Source: Rotaria macrura
Lineage: Eukaryota > Rotifera > Eurotatoria > Philodinida > Philodinidae
Length of the DNA stretch: 64,000 nucleotides
Direction: 5' to 3'
NCBI GenBank assembly: GCA_900239685.1
Contig: OENT01000097.1
Location: 124,001-188,000 of the forward strand
Of this stretch, positions 26,141 to 36,413 are shown piece after piece. The notes beneath the pieces are model-generated. The model worked only from the letters and a program-made list of their open reading frames with translations. It was not told where the DNA came from and did not search any database. Both the position numbers and the translations under genes were made by a program. How positions within the stretch are numbered: the first letter of the stretch is position 1; every line of letters starts with the position of its first letter.

Positions 26141-27694
26141 GATGAAAAGAAGAAAAAGCAATGATGCTTTACTGGATTGAAAGCTATTACATATGATAGG
26201 TAAATATATAAGGAAAGTGTTCTTATCATAGGTAGTAATATGATCATTTCAGTATTCAATTCGACTACATTTATACATGTATAAAGATACCTTAGTGTAT
26301 GTCCTATCAGTAAGTATCGAAAATTAAAAAAGAAATGTATTAAGGCCATTAGAACTACATGCCAAGCTGAAGTATCGAATGAGATGTAGACATTTGTCAG
26401 CGAAACTTCGTTAAAATTAAAATGTGAAAATCGTATGCAATCTTTAGGTTTATTATATTATTGTGATAGAAGTCAAATGAGATGATTTCAATTGGTAACG
26501 GGTGAAAATCACAATAAAACAAACACCAGTGAATAAATGATGTCAAAGTTGAAAAGCTAACAGTATCTTACTCATTGAATCAATGTGATGATTATGAATC
26601 ATTAGTAGTAGTTCAGATTGTTTATTAAAGCATTCCTTTTCATAATCCATCAAATGGACAAATAGATAAAGTGAACAGTCTTGTTACCAATCACGACGAC
26701 AATAGTACATAAAAGAAATTAATATCAACAATGAAAATATGAGGCAACACTTGAGTCAACTAATTGAATTCATCATACACGGAAAATTTTTCTTCCAAAT
26801 AAGTATTTAAAAGAGCCAGGTACTCGCAGCCACATATGAAAATAAAATACATCTATATCACTATAAATACATCGTAGAATTTACATGAAACCTTACCCCT
26901 GAACCATTCTTAATACAATCAGCAAGGTCTGTAACGCATATAGTTGTTCGTTTTTATTTTATTTCAAAATCTAGAGAAGACAACATTGATAGAACTATTG
27001 ATGAAAATGAATGAATAGCTGAATGAAGATCGACTAGTAATGTATACAATTAAATATTTAATTTACAAATACAATTTGAAGTGTTTCTCATGCTGATTGA
27101 ATTTATTCTTTTCGAAAAAATTCATTCAAAAGAAACAATAACGAACGCTAATACTTCATGGAAGTCTGTGTAAACATGAATACATCATCCATGGCATTGA
27201 CACAATACTAATTCCATAGATTAATAAAGACTTACCACTAGTTAGATAATGAATTAAGAATTTATTTTTTCAAAAGTTATGAAAATAAAGTTCGTTTAAA
27301 TATCATATCTGATACATAGCAGTGAAATATATCAGATGTATAAAAATTTACAGCTAATACTTGAACATGAAATAGTATTCGATTTAATAGTTTGTCTTGC
27401 AAGATTCCATCAATACTTAGATTTCTAGTCGAACAGATATAGAAGCCTCTGAAAATTCTTGATATTAAAACTGTTTTGTCGTTGCGTGCTAAAGCATTCC
27501 TAAGATAAGGGATTCATAAAACGGTATTACACATGTGTATATGTTCTAAGAGTTGATCGAAAACTATGATACTATCCAAAGCAGACCTTGCTATTAAACA
27601 TTATTGGTGATGTTAACGAAGAAAATAAAACAACGAGTATTAAATCCGTTCGATATACAGTACGATCAGATAAATCTTTTTTCTTGATTTAAGA

Positions 27695-27884
27695 AATTAG
27701 ATGAATCCATGAGGATTCAGACACTTTTTCTACAAACATTTTTCTGTTCGACTTTTATTGTGTTAGTCCGGTATAGAGTGTGACCACTGAACATCTTCGA
27801 CTAGGAAAAAATGAGCACTTCATTAAGAAAAAACGAGAGATCTAGATCATCCTTTAGGAACATCTCTGAGTCGTTTCACCATGG
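27695..27884 (+). repeat. Left copy of an inverted diverged duplicate (~190 bp)
   Basis: Reverse-complementary to 28620-28812 with clear similarity. Shared strings include CGGACTAACACAATA, GTCGAAGATGTTC, GAGATGTTCCTAAA and GGATC/AGATC-type positions. On the copy at 28620-28812 the minus strand reads as an open peptide (EEFEEKLIRDPNHLLGTSLS). This copy keeps a related reading (RDLDHPLGTSLS), which suggests that both derive from one coding sequence. Confidence 0.7.
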
Positions 27885-28360
27885 TATAAGTTGTCTACAA
27901 CGAATTGACAGATAAGGCAGAAATGAAAATGTAGAATCCAAAACATATCTATAGAGAACGAAATTTTAGTTTCCGAATTTGTGTCTCGGCTCTTACGAGA
28001 ATTGTAAAAATTTCTCTTCCTTATCGCCTACAGTGTATAATAGTTAACTGTTAATACGTAAACTACTTGTATATCAGTATAGTGAAAATAACAAACAAGA
28101 AATTCGAAACGATTAAAGCACGATTCATCGAAGATGAAATCAACGCAAAGAAGCTATTGAGTGGTTTAGCATTACTACGAAAGCAAATAATACTTATGAA
28201 CTTCGATTTTTCCTTTTTTTATTTTCTTTTATCATATGATTTAATAAAAGTTTTCGAATGTTCAAAGTTATTTTAAAATTTCGATTTTCGACATTTTCCT
28301 TCTTCTACATTTTCTAACAAACCCGTCCACAAAGCTAATGCTGTTGAATGTTAATCCTTA

Positions 28361-28554
28361 TAGTAAAAATAATTCCATTTTTTATAAAGATATAATGGAG
28401 ATACGGTTTAAATTCTAAGACCACTAAATTCTATTAGAACACTCAAGATTCAAAAGCTAAGTTTTTCTTTAGAACTAGTCTGATTTTGTTGCTTTTAGTA
28501 TTGCAACTGTATATTCGTCATATCTTTATTAAAAAAATGGAGTTATTTTTACTA
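28361..28554. mobile_element. Small inverted-repeat element (MITE-like, ~190 bp)
   Basis: The left arm TAGTAAAAATAATTCCATTT (28361 onward) and the right arm (28521-28554) are reverse complements over about 32 bp, with one substitution and a 2-nt length difference. The core GTAAAAATAA...TTATTTTTAC is flanked by TA on both sides, as expected of insertion into a TA target. The element has no coding capacity and lies between the two arms of the larger inverted duplicate. Confidence 0.7.
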
Positions 28555-28619
28555 AAATAATCAGCATTCAACGTTCTTCAACATAGATTTTATAGGAAAT
28601 TTACAGAGATCCTTCTGCT

Positions 28620-28812
28620 GCCATGACGAAATACTTAGAGATGTTCCTAAAAGATGATTTGGATCCCTTATCAATTTTTCTTCAAATTCTTCATGTTTTT
28701 TTTCCTGTCGAAGATGTTCGCTAGTCAATATATCACGGACTAACACAATAGAAGTCGAAAAGAAAAATGTTTATCCAAAAAGCGTTTGGATCTCCATGAA
28801 TTGACCTAATTC
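28620..28812 (-). repeat. Right copy of the inverted diverged duplicate, with an open peptide fragment
   Basis: Partner of 27695-27884. Its minus strand is open through LVRDILTSEHLRQEKKHEEF and onward to SLSISSWQQK, but no start or splice signals were found. It is probably a fragment of a duplicated gene or transposon; the family was not recognised. Confidence 0.6.
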
Positions 28813-29285
28813 ACTTGTTGTAGTCCATTTTTTCAATCGTTATTTTCTTTAAAGATTCATGAACTGTATACTTTGAATACAATAGTGATTCGGAAGAAGT
28901 GATGCATAAATCAGAAACTTGCACAGCATATCTTCATGAAGATCTGTCACATCGATCACAATCATTAGTATCAAATGTAGAATCCATTGAAATAGCATCG
29001 GTGCATATTCGAATTGCCACTCAGTATTAGATACGATTGATTATTACCATAGTACCTTTGATTGATGGAAACATTTTTCTTTAACAAGTTGTAATCGAAA
29101 AATTAATATCACTTGTTACCAGTAGATGATGATCATGATGTATGGAAATAAATTTTATGTCTCATACAACTTGTGTTTCCTAAATTCTAATAAGAAAAGT
29201 TGGAAAGTAACAGAAATTTTGTGGAACTCACATATGTTTTCGAAGAAAATAGTGAGTGAAAGTTTAAGAGTGAGAATTTTGATGC

Positions 29286-29478
29286 TCCCCACCCCCCCCC
29301 TCCATTACAGACATAGTTCATAGTTACAAACGCCACCCCCCCGGTTACAGACGCCCCCCTGGTTACAGACACCCCCCCCCCGGTTACAGATACCCCCCTG
29401 GTTACAGACGCCGACTCCCCCCACCATTACAGACCATAGCAACCAATTTTTTAATCCATTACAGACATAGCAACCAGC
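29286..29478. repeat. C-rich minisatellite, unit about 18 bp (CCCCCCGGTTACAGACG-like)
   Basis: At least four units with C-runs of 5 to 10, separated by GGTTACAGAC/T. They are flanked by shorter CCATTACAGACATAG and CCATTACAGACCATAG variants that share the TTACAGAC core. In a window this AT-rich the composition is striking. The minus strand has five or more G-runs of five or longer within about 130 bp, so it could fold into G-quadruplexes. Confidence 0.9.
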
Positions 29479-30292
29479 ATTATATTATGGTCTTATATCA
29501 GTGCGTTGTTTACCGTTTACTTCCATGCTTATAATAAGAAAAATGTAAAATTAAGAAAAATGAACATCGAAATACGGTAACTAACGAGTGAATAGCAACA
29601 ATGAAAAGAAAATTGGGCGCTCTTTAGAGAAAGACGATGCAAAAAATTCGTGATATTACATTTTCTGCATTTTCTATTATCATTATGAATCAATAGATAT
29701 GTGAGTTCCACATTTTAGCCCCAACGGGGCTGCGCTAACTAGCTTTTCGAGAGGCAGTATGATAACCAATTAGTCCTAGTTCTATTTACTATCTGAAGTA
29801 ACCGAAGGATGTGAACCAACAGATTCTGATGCGCTGCAAGAGCTTTTCACAAGGAAGCTATCCAATAACACTTAACTTGATAACATGAAAACAACATCCT
29901 GCTATACTCAGGTTAATGATTTTGGGTACTTGTCATGAAAAAAATGGGTTGATCTGATGGAAAAATATCTTTTTCTTTCGCTTGAAATGAAAATACTAGA
30001 ACTGCATGAAAATTGAAAGCATCAATTTGATCAGAAAGAATTCGAAAACTAATCATCACGAATGTCATATGTTCTCTTCATGATGAAGAAGAGACCAAAA
30101 AGAAAAAGTTGAACGATGTCGATCTTTTACAAGCGTTACTGTATCTCGTATTCAATATCCTGCTGCTGTTCATATTTGGGGTCTTATTTACTTTCGTGTT
30201 TTGTATTTTTTTTATTGAAATACTACAGAAAAATCATAATCTTACTTTTTTTTTAGTAATTATGAGAATCTTATCAGAATGTGTTGTAGTTC

Positions 30293-30343
30293 ATCTTTGT
30301 CGAATCATTTGTATGAGTCACATGTATATGATTCGACAAAGAT
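30293..30343. repeat. Perfect 16-bp stem with 19-nt loop
   Basis: ATCTTTGTCGAATCAT at 30293-30308 and its exact reverse complement at 30328-30343. No coding gene is nearby. It could be a hairpin in a transcript or the remains of a small transposon. Confidence 0.75.
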
Positions 30344-31406
30344 AACATGGAGTTACATAGAAGAGAAGCACATGCCGATCGGATATGTGTGAGTCAACTG
30401 TATTATTGTTCGTTGATTCATAAATCATAACAAATTCTTTCATGCGTATTAAAATTTTTCATGTTCCTTCTGAATTCTAAAATTGAATATTCATCGATTT
30501 GTAAAACGAAGTCTTACTTATATATATATATATACGTGTGTTCATTCAACTTCATCCGAAAGACAGCAATGGCAAATAATATCAGTATAGTTACTATTAC
30601 TGTTTACTTTTTCATTAGTTTACATTCATTTATAAAACAATAAACAAACTGATTAAAGCCTTTCAATTACGACATCATCACCTAGTTTTGACTATATACA
30701 CCATAAAGACTCGAATGTTCTTGAGAAAATTGAGATTGGCAATTATATGATTCGAAAATAATCTTTTGTTTCAGATCGCTTAAAATTAAATCCAATATCT
30801 ACTAGTGAAATTTATTTTCAAGATACTTGATTCGTTTTCATTTAGCCATAGTAACATTCAATTGTCAGACATAGATAAGCGACCTAGGAGGATACATGCC
30901 TTTATCATAATTCGTATCTTTCCATAGGAACAAGCATACGAGTGAAAGTATGAACATCAAAAAAATTTCACATCCCAATTTGTCAATTAGTTTGTTTAAT
31001 GTTTGTACAGAATTTTTTTAATGAAATTCATGAATATATGTGACTTAGAAAAGATAAATCAATGGTAAGACTTGTTTGGCAAGATGAACATTTGAAACGA
31101 TTAAAAGTCACATTCAACTTTGCCAAGACATCAACTAGTACAATCGATCTTATAGGAGTACTTCCCAAGCAAACAAATAGAACAATTAGAATAATTTTCA
31201 GTTCTTAAATGAATATATTTATTTCGAAGATTATATGATAAATGAGAAATTTCAAAAAAAAAATGACATTCTTATTTTTTTCATATGAAGATAAACGCAG
31301 AAAAAGATTAAGAGAAACATTCGAGAAAAAAAAATGAGTTCTTATTTTTTTAATAAGCTGAAGCGCCGACGCCACCTATTTGTTTGTTTCTTGAGCATAT
31401 TTCTTG

Positions 31407-32975
31407 CTATTTTCGTTTGGCATGATAGTTTGATTTAAAACTATAGGTAGGCTCATATGGTGACTCATTAGGGTCATACGTGTCATCAATTAATGTTTGA
31501 CTGTATTGTGGCTTGAAATAACGATAATTTGTTTTAATACCGTCATTAAACTGAGCTCGTTTTTCATCGAATACTAGACCTGATTGAGGAACTTCGTCAA
31601 CGGCATTAGGTTCTACAAGACGCAGAAATAAACGAGTATATAATAATAATAGAAACAGAGACGAAGAAAATTCTTGATCGAACCTGTTGTTGTTGTTGTT
31701 GGTTGAATAAGTGGTGCTACATCAACATTAGGAGGTGGAGGTGTACCTGAACTACCTAAAGAAGCATACCCCCATTGAATAAGTTGAGCAACAGAAAAAC
31801 GTTGACCATAAAAATTAATCAATGGTGGTAACATGTATACTAAACAACGACGTACAAATATATTTCACTCATCAAATACTAAATACTTACTGCCGCCTGA
31901 TGGTGAAAAAATGATTGTTTGATATGTTGATTTATCATAGAATATGGGAAGCCATGGGCTTATTGCTTGAAGTAATGGATAGCGTTCTAACAAAGAATAA
32001 ACATTACTAGGAATACAAAAAAAAAAGTAGCAAGATCAATGAAAATTTACGCAAGGGAAATTGACGATAATTTCGAAAATGATGAACGGGAACACGAATA
32101 AAAATATGATAGCGTTTTTTGGGACGTTTTGTCGTAGTATCCACTTTTTCACTGCTTTCTTCATAACTACTTTCCTTATCATTATTTTCATTTTCATGAC
32201 TATCGTCGTCAGCACCCTGATTAAGCCAAATATTTAATGATTCCAATGGCGACACATAACTATCATCCATACTGTCATCATAATAATCATAACGTTGTCT
32301 TTCTTTTCGTTTCTTCTAAATACAACAGAAAAGAACACAATGATAGGAATTCTGACGTCAGACTAGTTTTACTTCACTTACATCGAGTTTACCTTTAGTT
32401 GAGCAAAAACAATGGAAAAAGATTACAAGCTAATAAAATGAAAATAGTCAATAGAAAAAATAAACTTACGCTGTTTGCGTGATTTTGCCGTTTTGCCCTC
32501 TAAATAAATTAAAAGACAATAGTAGACAAATGAAGTATGAGAGAAAATCAACTGACTTGGTTTTGGTGTAGCTGTAACTTTCGTCACTGAATTCATGTGA
32601 AATAAATTTACAAATATACGATATAAAAAGTTTTCTACTGACCTGGCTTAGGTGTGGTGTTAGCCATTGTACCTAGATTAATTTAAAATTATATATCATT
32701 AGTGAGAATGTGTAACATATAAGATCTTAATTTTTCTTGTACTTTCTTCAATTGATTCCTCTGTTTCACAACTATCTTCATTACATGATGAATCGGCATC
32801 GGTTGGAATGACTGTTGTATCTTCGTCGTCATCGACCTTAGCATATGCCATAGGCAATAAAAACAGTATGAAAATCGTACCGGCAAATAAAAGAACCTTT
32901 TTTTTTACCAATGAAAAAGATATATATATATTTGATCATTTTTATGAACAAGAGCCCACTTACCGTTCGACACAT
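31407..32975 (-). CDS. Orphan secreted protein, ten exons including three 30-nt exons and an 11-nt microexon
   Basis: No family was recognised. Exons: 32964-32975, 32743-32896, 32643-32672, 32557-32586, 32470-32499, 32382-32392, 32051-32315, 31891-31986, 31684-31839 and 31407-31612. Phases agree throughout, giving 329 residues. The first exon encodes only MCRT. A frame start at 32911 lacks an ATG, so the upstream 12-nt exon supplies it. The signal peptide is VLLFAGTIFILFLLPMAYA. It is followed by an acidic stretch with CNEDSC, two TPKP-containing exons of equal size, a highly basic block (GKTAKSRKQRKLDKKRKERQ), an acidic Ser/Glu block, and a compact region (RYHIFIRVPVHHFRNYRQFP...SPWLPIFYDKSTYQTIIFSP). 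The C-terminus is Pro/Tyr-rich. The alternating charge suggests an extracellular matrix or cuticle-type role, but that is only inference. Confidence 0.82.
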
Positions 32976-33540
32976 CTTTGTTCGTTTGTAACTGTATTTG
33001 AAAATAATATAAAGTACGTTGAAAAACTACTCCTTTTATAGTCTGTTAGTTTTCTCTCTCTCTCTCTTGCGTGCGCGAATCACGTTAACATACCTATCTT
33101 CCTACATTATCATAGTAAAATGAAATACCTAAAAAGAAAAAATAATAAACAAATGTGTCATTTTATTTAGAACGAACTGATAATCAAGTTATTCGACTAA
33201 CGTCATGCACAAAGTCGAAAACTTTAGAAAAAATGAATAGTTTTTCTAGGTATTCGAATAAAAGGTTCGATATTAATTTTTCGAATATCAAATTCTTTAA
33301 TAGTTATTTTTTCTATGCAGATATTCGTACGTGATAATAGGCAATATTAATCATAATGAGAAAAATTTTATCATAAGAAATCTTTCTTGTTGAATGTCTA
33401 ATTATTTTGCTGTATTCTTGAAGATGTTAGGTTTTTCTTTGCATGTATCTATTGTAGTTAACGTATGTATTGTTCATTGTATTCCAATTCGATTGCAAAG
33501 AATTCAGACTATCATATGATCATCAATTCTCATTTGATTG

Positions 33541-34122
33541 CTTTTTGTGTACTCAAAAAGTGAGTACACTACTAAAATCGGTCAGTGTGTCCGGCCGGCC
33601 GGCCGGCCGTCCATTTATTCGATAACTCTTTACAAATACATTCGATTGAGCTGAAAGTTTTGTGCACAGAATGGTCTCATCAATATTTCGAATGAATTTG
33701 AAGATGAGAAGGATCTGGCAAGAAATGGCTGAGTTATCGAACAAATTGTCATTATTCACCAAACAATCCCTGAGGTGGACTACAGGGATTTTTTCAAAAA
33801 AACTTTTTTCTCAGAATTATCCACCATGTATATAAATCGACTCAGTTTTTAACGCTGATTCTGAATCTGATATTAGTTTTGAACCAAATCGTAGATTTGT
33901 AACAAAACATCGCCTGAAACAGGTCTCGAAATACACAAAAACTGCATCCAGAAACCAAATGCCTTGATATGTCTCAGATGACTACTAGTTTTGAAGATTC
34001 CCAAAAAGGTTTACCGAGATACTTCTTCCGTGCACACATTCTAGAATGACTGATTTGTCTCATTCACTTTTTGAAGTACACATAACTCTCGGACTTAAGT
34101 CCGAGGTTTTCACATTTATTTA
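33541..34122 (+). repeat. Dispersed repeat, copy 1 (~580 bp)
   Basis: Highly similar, in reverse orientation, to 42078-42648. It begins CTTTTTGTGTACTCAAAAAG and ends near GGTTTTCACATTTATTTA. Inside are imperfect inverted termini: TGTGTACTCAAAAAGTGAG near the left edge and TCACTTTTTGAAGTACACA at about 34066-34084. A perfect palindrome CTCGGACTTAAGTCCGAG follows (34088-34105). This copy carries a GGCC run (33593-33609) absent from the other. There is no coding capacity. It could be a MITE or another short non-autonomous element; the family is unresolved. Confidence 0.85.
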
Positions 34123-36078
34123 TTGAACAATTTCTGTTCACTCAGTTGCAACTGAATTATGATTGACGTGAAAGTTCTACTGAAATTTATCAAGCTATCC
34201 AAAACAGGCAGCAGGTATAATTAAAAATAAATGTCACGGAAATCGATAGAAAATATATCGAGAAAAATTACAAAGGTCATTCATTGTGCCTTGATTCTCT
34301 TATCTTTTACTTCGATACATTACTATTGAAAAACGAGTTATCATTTTGTAATACATGACAAAACGAAATCCACCTGGATTCCATGCTACCTCGGAAGATA
34401 ATAATATATAATCGTACTGGTATCGAACACGATTTCATTGTAAAATTAAAACTTGATTTTGTTAAAATTTCTCAATAAATGTAGGATGTCTCTTTTTCTT
34501 ATTTTTTTACTGTAAATGGTAGAGTTTTTGAAATCAAAACGATTACATGTGACTTTATACTTATTAATCATTGATATCCATACACTATGTCAATGAATAT
34601 GTACAAAGATTGAGAAGTGCCTTCTAAGTTGAATACTAAAATATTTATTCATATATATCAACTGCAGAAATCGAATAATTTAAGTTCTCTATTTGACTAA
34701 TATTGTAAAACACTAGGAGGATGTTATCGTGTTAATACTTTATTGTTTATCAATCTCTCTTGTAGATAATAATCTATTATGCACTTGCTTCAACTCGATT
34801 AAGTAAATCACTAAATTTCAAAGACTTTCATTGTAGTTTTTCATTGCATAAATCTGACTATTTGCTTCAAAAAATAAATGTATTCGATCAAATTTTTCAA
34901 TACGAAATCATCTACAGCGGATGATCAAGTTAGAAATAAGTTTTTAAAGTTTCTTCTCATCAGATTCAGATTGACGAGTTAGTATCTCAAGATGATTACC
35001 AACCTTCGAGCAAACGTTGTAACCAGTACTGAAAGATAGAAGATTTTTGAAAAAATTTAGCACTAACATGAAAGACTTAATTCAGATATTGATTTGATAC
35101 TAGAGAAAATATCTGTGTGGGGAAAATGCTTCGTTCCCATATTTTCAAGATTTACTACTAAAATTTTTCAGAGTTCAGTTGTTCGAGAGACTTCCTTCCA
35201 ATGAAATAGATGATATTAAGCTGCGAAACTTTTCTTGTAAACGATTGAGGCATATTGCTTGTTCGTACATGGTTCGTCGTAGAATATCGAAAATTAATTC
35301 TTTTCACATTTTAGCTTTAGTCAAGTATATTTTGAAAACTTTACAGAAGAACATAGTACCAGTAACCAGTAATAATTATCTGATAAACATCTAGACGGAT
35401 TGATGCTTTCCTTTCTTCCTTCTGTTGTTCCTATGCGTTATGTATGAACAATTTGAAATTCATCGTATGAAAATTTGAGACAGACAAAGACTTATCAGCA
35501 TATATATATATATTTATATGAAACAATTTCAATAAATCATTCAAGCATCAGAAATGCTCCAACCATTGCTCGATCTTTTTCCAGCTTTATAATATGATTT
35601 ATGAGAACGACACATCTCAACTGATTTTATCAGTAATCATTGATGGGTGTTTGACATAGGAAAACAACAACAAAACTAGCTCAGGAACCGTATGACGAAT
35701 TCGGCATGTCAGAAAAAAATGTGTTCATGCGTTATTAATATACTAAAACAATAAGAACGATTTCTAAGGACAATAATTAAAAACGATTCTTAGCATACGT
35801 TGAGTAACTATTCACATAGTTTTGTTCTCTTCTAGAAAAATAAAATTTGTTGATAGACTCAGACAAGTGAAAAGTAGATCATTCATCTATTATTATTATT
35901 CTATCATTTTCATACATCATGAAAATATCAATATGGAACAATCAATGATCTTCGTTTACGATGGATCAAATAAAAAGCACACTAAATCAATGACGAACAT
36001 TATTCTTTCAATTTCGAAAGATCTTTTCTTAAATTTATGTTGAGTCCTTGTTCATCTGTATTCAGCAATGAACATAAT

Positions 36079-36110
36079 ACATACATACATACACACACAC
36101 TCACACACAT
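36079..36110. repeat. CATA/CA microsatellite
   Basis: CATA units pass into CA units in non-coding DNA. Confidence 0.85.
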
Positions 36111-36413
36111 GCATGTACATGAAAAGAAAACGTGACGATAAATGGAAAACAAAAAGAAGCAAAGGATGCAGAGGCCATTCAAGGAATAAGAGATGAAAAC
36201 AAAACTTTAATAATCATACACAAAAAAACAGATATGTACAAAAAAAGATGGAGAAGGAAAAAAGCAGAAGACACATTTACTGATGTATCGAGTCACAAAA
36301 AAAAAATGACGAAAAAGAAACAGAACACTAAATGTATTCGAAAAAAAATGAATGGTAAGGTAACAGAAAAGAACGAGGCGTAATTAAATGAATGCGTGCA
36401 TGGTTGAAACTAA

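Larger units (their letters stand above)
26141..31406. other. Long gene-poor stretch with several repeats
   Basis: No supported gene. It contains a nested palindromic region (27695-28812), a C-rich minisatellite (29286-29478), a short AGCCCC-AAC-GGGGCT hairpin (29717-29731) and a 16-bp perfect stem-loop (30293-30343). All are listed separately. The 5' end should contain the promoter of the YbaY-MsrB gene and the 3' end the 3'UTR of the orphan secreted-protein gene. Confidence 0.5.
32976..36413. other. Intergenic stretch with a dispersed repeat copy
   Basis: Contains a CT microsatellite (33053-33067), the repeat copy at 33541-34122 and a CATA/CA microsatellite (36079-36110). The promoter of the ten-exon secreted orphan should lie at its left edge. 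Short frames here (for example 36132-36383, Lys-rich) look like A-rich chance frames. Confidence 0.5.

Noticed and set aside
26141-26161. Upstream extension of the YbaY-MsrB reading frame
   Set aside because: The extension starts with TTG rather than ATG; the first true ATG (26140) begins a good signal peptide.
29286-29478. Internal telomere repeat
   Set aside because: The unit (TTACAGAC plus C-run) does not match animal TTAGGG or the TGTGGG-type repeat reported for bdelloids.
33541-34122. Helitron identity for the dispersed repeat (hairpin near the end)
   Set aside because: The palindrome has no loop, and no CTRR end follows it at the usual distance.
36132-36383. 83-residue Lys-rich frame on the plus strand
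   Set aside because: It is A-rich chance coding: composition follows base content, with no domain, splice context or neighbour support.
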